DNA of 64,000 nt from Ramazzottius varieornatus (taxonomy: Eukaryota; Tardigrada; Eutardigrada; Parachela; Ramazzottiidae), in contig BDGG01000005.1 in the NCBI GenBank assembly GCA_001949185.1, positions 186,001 to 250,000 of the forward strand, read 5' to 3'. Positions 44,501-56,500 of this stretch are shown in pieces. How positions within the stretch are numbered: the stretch's first letter is position 1; the number at the start of each line of letters is the position of its first letter. Below the pieces are notes generated by a model. It was given only the letters and a program-made list of their open reading frames with translations, ran no database searches and was not told the origin of the DNA. The translations under genes were made by a program, and so were the position numbers.

Positions 44501-47500
44501 GAGGATCCTTGGCTTTCACAACTTTGGCTTCTCCCACCTTTATGCCAGCTTCGTCTTCTATAAGTGCGGCGGACCCAGGTGGATGCTTGGCAGAGTCGGT
44601 GATGTGGGGTTCTTTGGGAGTCATTTCTTTCGCTGTAAGCCGAAACAATGATGTTTCATGCTGTAGCTGAAGCCATACGGAAACTCGGCAAACAAATTCG
44701 TCCATATTGTCTTCCTGAGTGACGTACGTTTACAGTGACATTATCCGCAAGCGTGCGCCAATACCGAAACGATCAGTTCGAGTTTGTTTTCCGAGTTCCC
44801 ATATAACAATATTCAGGCCAAATCAGACATAATGTCAGAGACCATTGTATAATGGTATTGCTTCTTCAGATACAAATTTCTTACCAGGTCTTGCGGCTTC
44901 CTCGGGTCCATTAGCCGGTTCAGCAGTGTAGTTGCTTCCTAGCGGCGACTTGTACAGCGGTCCGATGTGTTTAGTGACGTAAGTTGCTGTTGAGGTCTTC
45001 GTCCACTTCTTGGCGGTCTGAATCTGCACGACATCGTTCTCCAGGATAGTGACGGTTGTCTTCGTCTCCACAGAATTTCCATCAGGATCGACATCTTGGG
45101 TGGACGCCACTAGTTTTTGTGTGTCCTTGAACTTTGATCTGGACTGTGACGTTTGTTCTATGTGGTCACTCTGGATTTTGGAGTAGGGCTCGTTAGGGTC
45201 CCTCGGGGTTTCATCAGTACCAACTGCTCGTTGGGGACCATGCTGAACAATCTGCCGGTAGACCACATCGGGAGGTGGCGCATTCTTGACAGCTTCACTC
45301 AGCTTATCCATTAGATCGGTAGCTAACAAACAACTTTTTGATAAGTTATAGTTTGAAATATGGTTAGAAGCTAGATATTCATGGTCGACGGGCTGATGAC
45401 CCAAGATGGACAGACAGTGTGCGGCCACTTTTTGTTCACCTGCGTACATCAAGCCGCATATTTAGAACGGCGCTTGTGTATGCAGGCCCTTAAAATTTAT
45501 TTCACAATTTGGAGTCTGGGCAAAGTTCCTCAGAAGTCTGGGGTCACGGCGTGGAGGCATAGTCGAGGTCTGACTCAAGGAAATCTAGGCAGGGGGTAGG
45601 GTAGCCCAAGGGTGGGGTCGGGGCTTGCCATGTGGAGCCCGAGAATTTTGAAGAAAAACCCGAAACCTTCCCTTGCCCTTCTCAAATTTCATCAGCTGTG
45701 CCTCTACGCTATGACCCCACCTTCTGAGGAACCTTGCCCACAGCCAATTTGTTCCAAAGGACCTTACCAGCTGTCAAGTCAGGAAGGTCCTTCGAGCCGC
45801 CCGGTGTGAAGGGTGTCTTCGCACCCGACTGCGAGGTTGCGGTCTTTGAGCCGCTTTCGTTGGAATAAGAAGAGTCCTGACTATCGAAGCTCAATGGATG
45901 ACGTCGTGATGGAGTAGGGTGGCCCTGAGAGGATTCGCCGCTAGGTTCGCTAATCAATGGTACGGTACCCATATTGAATGGACGTGATGTGACGCGATCT
46001 TTAGGTGTGGCCTCTTCGGATCCAGACTTTGTGTCCTCGGGTACCGACCTCCAGACCGACTCGCGACCATCCATTTCCGAGATGAAGGAGCTCTTTTTAC
46101 TGAGATGACCCAACGAATGAACAGTTTCATAACTGCAAGTGTGACCGAGAGACCGAACACTGTTTATGCAGAGGTGAATCAGGCGAGAGATGCCGTGGTG
46201 TTCCAGCATTTCTTGGGTACCATACTGGACGTAGAAAACGAATGTCAATACAAAATACGTACAAAGGGTAAGAAATGTTTCAAACCTTGAACAGCAGGAT
46301 AAAGAAGCTTTTCATCCATACGCTTCGGCAATGCGGCGGAAGATACGACAAATTGCGATAGCTGACAAGTGCGCGGCCACTCAAGGCGATCTCTGTCTGG
46401 GAGGTGGTACAGTAGTTCAGCAAAGCCACAGTAATGCTCAAGATGGTATTCGCCTGCTTCATGTTGCTGTCCAGTACTTCCGGAAGAACTGTTAGAAACG
46501 AGTGGAACGAGGTCGAGTTCCTCAGGTCCTTGACAAGGATGGCAAAATTCTGAGCCTCTTGGTGATAACCCAGGAAGTAGTTGAAACGTAAAAGAGTCTG
46601 TCGACGAAGCTCAACCTCTGTGGCGTCGCCCAGATCCGTAAACAGCCGTGTCCTAAAACATCGAACCACTCAACATCCTCACGAAAACTCACGAGAACAG
46701 TAGCCGAGTCAGCGCACAGCTTTCATGAACCTGCATACGCGGAGCTAAGCATCCACTACGGCAAGTACGTATGCAGGTGTGCGAGACACTCTTAGACTTC
46801 TTTCTGTCTGTGAGCTGACTCTCAGGAAGCATTTCAAATGTAATTTTCATTTTAGAGAACCAAACTACTTACATACCTCGACAGGAACTTCATGAAACCA
46901 TTGACTAGTGCATACAAAGGCGCTCTGTCCAACGTGGACCCACTTAAGCCATTGACCGCCTTGAAGATACGAGACGGGTAACTGGCTTCCTCCTCAGTGA
47001 AGTCCTTCCAATGGTCATTGGGGAACAGCGTACTAGCACCAGTTCGCGGCTTCTTGACGCTGGTAATTTCCATCGGTGTCGTAGTCTCCGGCGTTGACTG
47101 AAACTGCGATTCAGTCTTCGGCGTCACTTCCCCAAAGACAGTGGGCGAGGATTGCAGCGCTCTGTGGTTCGGGTTGGTCAACTTGCCACGCACCACAATC
47201 GCCTTCATATCTTTGGACCGCTGCATAGCCCGACGTACTTGTGTCATCTTCTCTCGAAGCACTTCCGGTGTCATCGTTGCATGTGTCTTCTTGTCTTCCA
47301 ACGTGAACCCGAGATCGTGCAACTCCATTTCAGTCTCGAGACACAGGCTGTCGAAACAGTCGTGGAAGAATTGCCAAGTGAAAATGCCTTCGGTTGAGAC
47401 AGTTGTGGACAGCTGTAGCATACGCTGGAGGATGGTGGGTCGGTCGTCAATAACGAGACCATAATGTGTCTGCAGGCACTTCATGAGGAACTCCACAGAG

Positions 47501-50500
47501 GACCGCTTTAGACATTTGATCCAAAGTCCAGCGGCCTCAGCCACCATGGCTTCCTCATCGAACATGCTAGCTATGAGGTGACAGAAGCCATTCGCCATTA
47601 GGCTATGTAGATCGTTTAAAGACTCGTTCTGGCAGTCCACGAAGCGGAAGATGATGGAAGTCCTTACGACAGCGCCTAACCGGACAGTCCAATCATCATT
47701 GAGAAAGGCATCGTCCAGGATGTTCCAAAAGACTTCTCCGCCAGGGGACAAAGATGCACAGTGAGCCATCAATGGCAAGAGCTCAGAAGCAAGATGGTCG
47801 CGCTCGTGACCGATCACTTTCCAGTGCACGGGTATCAGCAGGTTCTCCTGGACCCAAATCAAGAATCCTCGGGCTTCTTTGACGGCACTGGACAGGGCGT
47901 GGCCGTCTAAGCAGATAATTCGCACAGACCGAACTATGTCGACCAGCAAAGCCTGGTCTGAGTACACACCCAACAGCTTCGACAGTCCGTAAAGAAGCTG
48001 CAGTTCATACGGAAGTTCTGATAGCAAGAACTTGAATTTGCCCTGACTGGTGTGCCAGAAGCCATAATCGTCGTGAGAGAACCAAGAGCCTTTCCCCGAA
48101 CCATCCGGATCGATCGAAGTTGGCTCGGCCGCGGTACAAGCTGCCATTCCTACACCAGAAGCATGAGGTTCCATCGTTTCATCATCGGTTCGTATATTGG
48201 ATAACGGATATGTCAGCCTCACCGGTATCTTCGTCCGTCAGAGTAACAGCGCGCACCATAACAGGCGCAATCTTCTCCGAGTTGGTCAGATCGAAGCTCA
48301 TGGTTTCTTCCAGCATGAGTGACATCTGTTCTTCATTAGCATGCACATAGTGTTCGGTAGTGTCCGGTACTTCGCGGATAGGACCAACTTGGTATGGATC
48401 CCAATGTCTCATACTGTCCGATGCGCGGCTGGACTGTTTCATTTCCGACAAGGACGACCGCTCACTACGTACTGACCGAACATCAATTGCCGATCGATTA
48501 TGCTGTAAACAGAAAAGGCCAGAGATGAATTCACCTTACATAGGAAAACATCAGGTACAGGAATACCGGGCTCAAGTCCGTGTCTTTTTGAGAAGACGAG
48601 GATGCGCCTGCTTCGAACTCTGATCCATAGATATTCCGTAAGCTGTAAACCTTATCGAGCAGCTTGTGCGATAGTTTAAACCAGAGAGCTGGATAGTATG
48701 TGTCCACTGCGTCGGGCACCGGCTTGTTCTCACTTGGGTTCGCCACAGGTTGCACATGCCAGTTCGAGGCCAGCATCCGGTTTAGTAGAAGTAGCGAACG
48801 CACCCTCAAGTAATCCCAACCGATTTCTTGAAAGTTTTGGGCGTTCTCCAGCTATAAGTAACAATACTCACATTTCGACAACCAAAACATAACTTGATTA
48901 TTTTATTCATCTTCAATTTTCACTGCTACCTCTCACCACATGCTATATCTTCCAAACTGTCCAAGGACTGGATAATCATGCTCACCTGATGGCAAAGGAC
49001 GTCCAGCATGACAACAAAGCAAGGAAGAATAGTCTCGTGCTCCTCCGTTCCGCGTTCCACGGTGCTTTGGGGTACGACTCGTGGCTTACTTCCGGGTGGA
49101 CCTTCTGCACCTTTCCGTCTAGGGCGTAGCGTATTCTCCAGGATAAGTGTGTCGGCTGCCACCTGGAAGTGTTCTAGCAGCATCCGGATGGGAATGGTAG
49201 TCTTGTAGTTGCAAAGGACTTGAAGCCAGACAAGTGCGCGATAGGCTTGAGTGATACCCCCACTACGCAAACGTGTGAAGATGAAACTGTAGGTTTCTTC
49301 CAGGTTGAACGGCATCAGAGACATTTCCGTATCCAGAAGTTTTCTGTTAGACGATAAGAATTCAAGCAACATAATATGAAAATGATAAGAAGCATATTCT
49401 ACTAACAGCAGGAGCTTCGAGTAGCCTTTGGCATCGGCCTTCGGGTCTTCGTAATTTTTCAGGGTCGTCAGCCAGACCGGCATGACTTCCACCCAGACTC
49501 GAATGTCTACAATGTCGTACGAAGCCAAACACAGCAGAATGTTCAGGCTTTCGTAGACATCCCGTAGCTGAAGTGGTGACCTGTATGTAAAGAGTTTAGT
49601 TAGTGATCACCAGTGTCTATGACGCGCAAAGTTCGGTGAAACTTACAAGGTGGACTCGTTTATGCCGGCTTGTCCAGCCAGACATCCGACGACAGTTTCC
49701 GGTCGCTCGGCTGACATCTTCTTGATCCATGGGCAGACATAACGCTGCTTCAGGTGCTCTAGTCGGCGACTAAGATGATCGTCCCGAATGGTCGAGGTGG
49801 CGTGCAGCCATTTCAGACAGGCGTTAACAAGGTTCGGCAAATAAATTCCCTATGAATATCCGTAAACTATACTGTGTACTTCCCAATCCCAATGGCTGCT
49901 CATATCGGGTACGTACGTCGGGTATCGGAATGTTGTTAACCAGAACTTCGCGTAGAAGCCAGACACCGTATATGGTGTACGCCTTCAAGTCTTCCAGCGG
50001 GAAGTCCAGAGTCCACGAGTTGTCTTCCTCTATCACGCTAGCCGGTAGCTGGTAAGAGACGCCGGTCAACCGGACCTTGTCCACGAGCGTGCCGCAGTTC
50101 TTCAGCAACCTAAAAAAATTTGATGAAAGCTAGAAGAGCTCGGACTGTCACGGTGTAGACCTTACTTGACAACGGCGTCCCCCATAAACTGGCGATACAG
50201 TGGTGTAGTGTCCGACATCGGTGAAAACGATTGGGTTCGATGAGTTCTCGTGACTTCCGACCGGTGAAGATTGGTAGCGCACTCTTTGCATAATCGGAAT
50301 GGCTTGAAGTTGTTCAGTTTGCCGCATTCCCAAGAGCAGCATATGGTCGATACGACCTTCTTGTTTGATTGACATCGCTACAAATATTTATGGTGTGCGT
50401 ACACGGTTCTCCTTGATGCTCGCATGCGGGGGACTTACTGCGTTATCGCAGCGCTGGCCGACCCGTTTCAATCTGGAAAGATTGAAAGGCCGCAAGGCGG

Positions 50501-52027
50501 GTATCTTGTGTCGGCGCTTCTGGAACTCTATACGAACCAGTCCATCTTCTTCGGACACACCTTCTCCCATAAAGCCCTCTGCGTTTGTCACATCTGCTAT
50601 CTCTAAGGGGTTGACCGTGTCGGCTGCAACAAAGAGTTATTTCGAACGCGGAAGTTGGACATTGGTACATTGATGCATTGACAAGACAAAGCAGACCAGG
50701 AAAAGGGCATCCTACTTGAAAAGTCATTCTGAGCGGGTGCATAGCTCTCCTCTCCGGTGGGGACCAAGTGCGGGAAGAGGTAGAATAGTACTCGAACGGA
50801 ATAGACTTTCGAGCGGATAGATCCATAACCAATGAGCATCAGCAGATCCTTGGCTATGTTGTCGTTTGCCTTCATTAAGGTCTCCACCAACATTAAATGC
50901 AGTTCTGTACAATAGAAAATACTGTGCGACTCTTGGGTTGTTGGACGCGGAAGAAGCAAGTATTGTACCTTGGTCGTTCATGTGTTCGAAGACAGTGCTC
51001 ATCATAGATGCGGCAAACGTAGGTACTTTGAGACTCCCTTCCGCTCGAATAGCAGCGTAATACCCTGTAAAGTCAACGTAACGTGAAAGAAAGACGTTTG
51101 TGATAACAACTTACCAGTAGTGTAAGATGGTTTTTGGAAATTGTCATTCCATACCGGTTATGAATGGTATGTAGAGATCACACACAATGGAGATGAGCCT
51201 TCTGTGCATCATCGAGGGGAACGAAGCGATGGAAGATATGATGAGGAAGGGCATTTCCTCAATCTTCTCGGGCTCCAGAAAAATCAGCATGGCTGATGTT
51301 GTGCTCAGAATGGCCTCCGCGAGATCTAAGAATTTCAGAGAAGCGCTTGGTAGAACGAACCCCTATTTTTCAGCCAGCAACGAAACGCAGAATGTCAATT
51401 CGACCCACCAACGGCTCCGGCAGATATGAGTTGTACGTCGTCCGACAGACTCTGCACGGCATCAAACAAGCTGCCGTAGTCCAGATCTGGGAATATGGTG
51501 GAACGCAGTCTTTCGTTCTCCGGATTTCCCGGTGTCAGTAGCTGGTCTAGGGTATCGTTAGACAGTTCGCGTGTCATCCTACAATCACATTGCAAACAAC
51601 CTCACAACAGATTTCTTTCGTCAGATGGTCGTCAGTTATATTTTCATAGCTCGTTTCATCCACTCGACGCAAAATATTTCTTTATTCGATCAGTGCACAT
51701 CAAAATGTGCCCAGCATGTGTGAGTTTGCCGATCCTGTTATAGGACCAGTAATCAAAGTTTGAGATTCTTGGAAGCCTCCTATGTGCAAAACTTACGAAT
51801 TCAGCGTGTGAGAGAAGTATTTCAATGTCGTCGCCACATCGATCCCAGAAGGCTGTGCTCCACTCCCGGCATTCATACGGACGTGAACGTCTTTCAAGCT
51901 CTTCACCTTCGTATTAACTGTGAAAGACAGTACGAACGGAAGTTAGTAATATAACACGAAGATCACTCTGACGACGGACATAAATCAGAGGATACGAGTA
52001 CTTACAGGTGGCTGCTCGGGTGGCCAT
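41522..52027 (-). CDS. UNC79: UNC79, NALCN channel complex subunit
   Basis: Twenty-nine minus-strand exons: 52027-52006, 51917-51797, 51578-51409, 51325-51155, 51064-50969, 50904-50716, 50623-50439, 50377-50166, 50109-49917, 49849-49647, 49580-49407, 49343-48986, 48851-48540, 48502-48223, 48149-46877, 46652-46286, 46224-45768, 45322-44885, 44632-44032, 43948-43910, 43820-43376, 43301-43191, 43098-42913, 42855-42766, 42697-42528, 42458-42254, 42187-41975, 41917-41795, 41725-41522. All phases agree; 2,535 residues against about 2,635 in human. Diagnostic segments: SGIDVATTLKYFSHTL near the start, a Cys-rich stretch (CCSWECGKL...RLCKEC), DDRPTILQRMLQ, and the C-terminus KWLLRLQFKISQVEKQSS. UNC79 is a helical-repeat scaffold that with UNC80 controls the sodium leak channel NALCN in neurons. 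Confidence 0.93.
44748..44795. repeat. Family A half element, copy A12 (UNC79 intron 18)
   Basis: Only the right half is clear: AAGCGTGCGCCAATACCGAA, then ACGATCAGTTCGAGTTTGTT. The left core arm is missing or degraded. Confidence 0.5.
46712..46795. repeat. Family B hairpin, copy B3 (UNC79 intron 15)
   Basis: TTTCATGAACCTGCATACGC pairs with GTACGTATGCAGGTGTGCGA. It shares TCATGAACCTGCAT with copy B5 and the GAGACAC tail on the right. Confidence 0.6.
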
Positions 52028-53553
52028 CTTCTCGGTCTTGGATGATGGCTCAGAATGCTTAGAACATCAATAGATCCGACTGGGTTCCCATTCCAGGCAT
52101 ACGTGGTAGCAGCTCTCGAAAACAATGGATGGAGTTGTTGACCAAGCAGAACAGAACGGCACAGCTCACAAAGAAGCATCGATGTCTCGGCGTTGTAGTT
52201 CGAGCTTCGAACTTCAGCCGTCTCACAGTATGCATCGCGTGGATGAAGTCCTCATGGAAAAGAGTGATGACTGAGGATCGAGCTGAGGACTGACAGGATC
52301 CTGAGAGACGAGGCTCTTTATCGATCGGCGGACCACATCCACGTGCCAGCTTCATACGTTCCATCTCCTTCACGATCAAGTTAATGTCCCTTCTCCCTGT
52401 CTCGAAGTAAGGCTCCTTCTTTGTAGCGCCGTGTATATAGCCTCAAAGCCTTCATATAGCATGCCATGGTGCTTCTTGGAGAAACTGCAGAGTGCAGACC
52501 GCATCTTCCCGCTCCTTGTATCATTGTCCGCCCATGCGCGAACCCGCCCAGTTCGTGAGTTTTGGGTTAGTCAGTCGCATGTTTCTTGCACGAAAAATTG
52601 ACTGCGTGGTGGAAGCTGCAACGATTATAACGAATTAACAGATGTGGCGCAGTTGGCAGAGTCTGGAGGGATAAACCTCTGTCGCATGCTGGGGTTGGGG
52701 TTCCCATCCGTATTCAGCCAGGGCTTTCAGGACAACGCTCTTTTCTTACAGAGCAACCGAACAACCACCATACTCTTCACGTTTGACTTGGTTTTCCCGC
52801 TCGCAAAAAAGGAACTTGATGAGTATTGAAAAACAGATATAAATACACTGCGAACTGCTTTCCTAAGTTGTTTCATGATGAACTTTCATCTGACAGTCGA
52901 TAAGCGGGAAAAACAGCCTACACTGCATAGTGAACTCGAAGCATTGACGCATGACGTCATATGCCTCATCGACTAAAACAGCTGGAACCGCTACCATACC
53001 TTGAATCCTTGACATTCCCAGGAAGGCAGTCTACTCCTCGAGCTTCTACGGAGTTGATCATGTTGCTGCGATCTTTCTTCAAAATTCCAGGCCATCCAGC
53101 AGTAAAGCGAACGTTAAACCCCACCTTTCCTCCGTCCTGAAGCCTCCAAGATATTTTGCAGAAAAACAAATTTGCTTCCGCTGCTGCCATCTACGTTACG
53201 AGCTTTTTATGAGACACCGCAGACGGGATGCCGACCAATGATATTTCGGAATCACGCCCCCATGACATACTAGCATTACAAGTGCAACCTCAACGGTCGG
53301 CTCCGTCAGTCGGACATGTCCATTCCATTTGGCGCTGTCAACCGTTGATCTTCTGTTTTGCTTTCCGTGGAACAACATTCATAACAAATTTTGACAACAA
53401 AATCTCCCATTTATTTCTCATGCCCATCTTCATTCTGACTGACGTTCCCACAAGAACACTCCGGCGTCGAATGGACTCATTAAACCATCTCTGCTAACAC
53501 CGGACATGTGGATGACATAGAAGACGATCTCGGACTACATAACAATATAGAAG
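52028..53553. promoter_or_regulatory. Divergent upstream region of UNC79 and the FERM gene
   Basis: About 1.5 kb between opposite start codons. Minus-strand frames at 51985-52179 and 52059-52379 are open but do not fit as an N-terminal extension of UNC79. I see no gene here. Confidence 0.3.
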
Positions 53554-56500
53554 ATGTTCTGGCTAAAGTCAAAGGATATTCTACGGCTGCAGATTGTCCT
53601 GCTCAACTCGGATCAACTGGAATATGAATGCTCAAAGGTACGCCAAAACTGAATGTTAGACAACATTGGTTGTGGAGTCTTTGTGTGCCTTATCTGTGCT
53701 CACAGAGCGTTTCAGGAATTTTTATCGTTGTATTTGCTGACGTTGACACGGTTTGACGTTGCCGATGCCGTTGTCCAGATAGCGCACAGTCTTTGATTTA
53801 CCGCCCTGATGAACCGGAAGGAGGGTTCTATCAGAAGGAAGATGAAGGTTCTTGTTCGGGAAAAGAGAGATTCAGGTTGAGGCACACAGATTGATAGCGT
53901 GGGAAATGCGTTATGCTTTGTGAACATAAGTTTGACTCCATTGCGAGGAAACCGGTTTCCACCCTTTGAAATATCCTTTTAGATCAGCTAATTTCAAAGC
54001 AGCGAAACGATAACTGGCTGGTCCGATGGTCAGAGGCTTGGCAAGGTCCAAAGATCTACCGAAACTCGACCAGGCTACTTTGCTTCCACGTCAAAACATT
54101 GCAGGCAAGATGCGAACTTCCTTCCCGACAAAATCTGAAATCTGGATGGACCAGCTGACAGCACCAGGTATACGTCCATGAATATTGAAGCTCCAATGAC
54201 TATACAGTCATTCCTTCGTATATTACTGTTTAATACTTTTACAGGGTGTGAGGAGTGCAGCGATGCGCAACAGGTTGGATATTTCCCCAAGAGGGTGCAA
54301 GCAGGAAAAACTGGACCGTCCTTCTCGCTTTCGACGCAGTTTGGATCAGAAGCTATGAGAAGAACCTTTTTCGGTTGTCGGAGTTTTGCCGGTTTACTCT
54401 GCTTTAATCTGAGCTTTTGGTGTTTGGTAATGCACGTGCTTTCTTCCATCAAATTATGCACCAGAGTTGGTTGAGGACAAGCCAGGAGAATAGCAGCACA
54501 TGAGCGGAAAGGTGAACCAGAGGCTTTAGGTGAACTGAAGAAGAAAGGATTAGAAGGGCGATTTGCTTCGTTTCTGAAGAAAGGGGAAGGAGAAATGGAG
54601 AAAATGATCGAGCGAGGAAGGAGGATAGAAGTGGCTGGGGTATTGTTATCGACGTTGCACGTGTCTGCAACTTCTAACGACTTGCTGAGCTTCTTGGCAG
54701 TTCCCTGTGACCTTCACTTGCTAGTCAGCCAGTGGAAACACTTATCGCAAACAGTCAAGCCGAAATAATTCCTTCTTCTCTGTCTTTCTTGGCGTTTATG
54801 GCTTCTCTCTCCATAGTGTTTAATGCTCCTTCTTAGCATTTATCGGAATGCCCACAATTGGGGGACAATAAGGAAAAGGAAAGACAAAGACCTGTTGATG
54901 AAAGATGTCGGAACGCTTTCCCAAAAGCCTGTTTGAACAGCTATCGCCCCCGAAAATGCCACAAATCAATCCACACTCAAGCCTCAAAATGGTTACAGTA
55001 CTTCGGATAAGATTTTCATTTATAGCGCGCACGATTTCAGCCAATAACACCGTAACCGTGAGCCAGTTGGGACAGCAATGAAACTCGACGACGGTTTCTC
55101 CAAGTGGCACACACTTTACGCCAACAACACTGAGAAAGTGCGCCGCTTGTGAGAACAATCCTGTCGTGTTGATTTGCCGCACTCCCAATTATCGTATTGT
55201 TTTCCCAGCTAAATTATTTTCACGTGGTAGTTTCGATTGAGGAACGTCGGAAGATTGACGAAATTGTCTGCCGTTTGACACAGTCGCTGCTGGAGATGTC
55301 CTGAAGAACGCACCTGCTCTTAGTCAGGCTGATACGTCTAGAGGGCAGAAAATGTCTATTGAGATAAGAGTTGTGTGTTTGATGAGAGAAGGGTAATTAT
55401 GCTTGCTTCTGACGTTGGAATGTCACGTCCACGGCATAATGTTATACCGTCGCGAGACATGCATGCCGGTATAGCGCACTATACTGCCATATAAGATAAT
55501 CTAATGATGACGGAATACACAGTGTGGAACCTGTTGCTTTGAGCGACCCACTGGCTGTTGTACGACGCTATCTACAGCCGAATCGCCTCATAATTTACCT
55601 TAAATAATAGTGAATGATTGACTGTAAACATGGTTCAGGAGACATGAAAAGAAGATGTGCCACTTGAGTGATTATCATTGCCATGTTTTTTGTCATTGTA
55701 CCTCTTGTTCAGACATGTATCCGAAAACTACATACAAAGATCAAGAAGCACTTTGCGACCAAAAAGAATATTATCAGGCCGAGCGAAGCGAGGCCCTTTT
55801 CAGCCTGTCGAGATTTCAATGGACGATCTGATCGTTCGAGCTTTCAGATATCACAACCTCTGTACTGAAGACAAGTGCTCAACTTGATCCGAGTAGCAGA
55901 AGTTTTTACTCGCAAAACTTGTGCTTCTTTGCTTCTGCTCGGCCTTCCCAGTGGCTAGAACCACTAGCTAGTTATTAAAGAGGGACGACCTTTAGTTTAC
56001 ACATAAGACGCGACAGATGCCGTGAGAACTTTTTTGCCTTTTGCCCTGGATTTCGGAAAAGCGATACTATGAAATAAAATAAACTGGCCAAAGTTAAGTA
56101 ATATAATACTTTGGAAATTTAGAATGATATGGCAGTCATGATACTGTCGAATAAATTTCACACGGAAAAATTTGATATTGCGAGTTTTATGGGCGGATAG
56201 TTTGATATCTGTCAGATATTCCGCATTTTAACGATTGGGACAACAAATTACTTCCAAGATTACGGTGGGATATTGATTTGCGAGGTTATGACTTTTGGAG
56301 ATAACCCCGTTGGCCTCCAGCTGACCATTCCACCATTCTCATGCTCCAAGAAGCTGGGGTATGAATATTGAATATTCCACACTGTGTATCTCACAGGCCG
56401 CTAGACTAAACCACTAAACGATCAAAGCTGTGTTTCGCACTGACGCATGGCGTGTCGAGTAGTAATCTGGAAATAAAAGGCGCCTTTGGATGCAACTATA

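Noticed and set aside
52059-52379. Minus-strand open frame upstream of UNC79 as an N-terminal extension
   Set aside because: The conserved UNC79 N-terminus begins with the ATG at 52027 in a different frame and is spliced in phase; the upstream frame does not connect.
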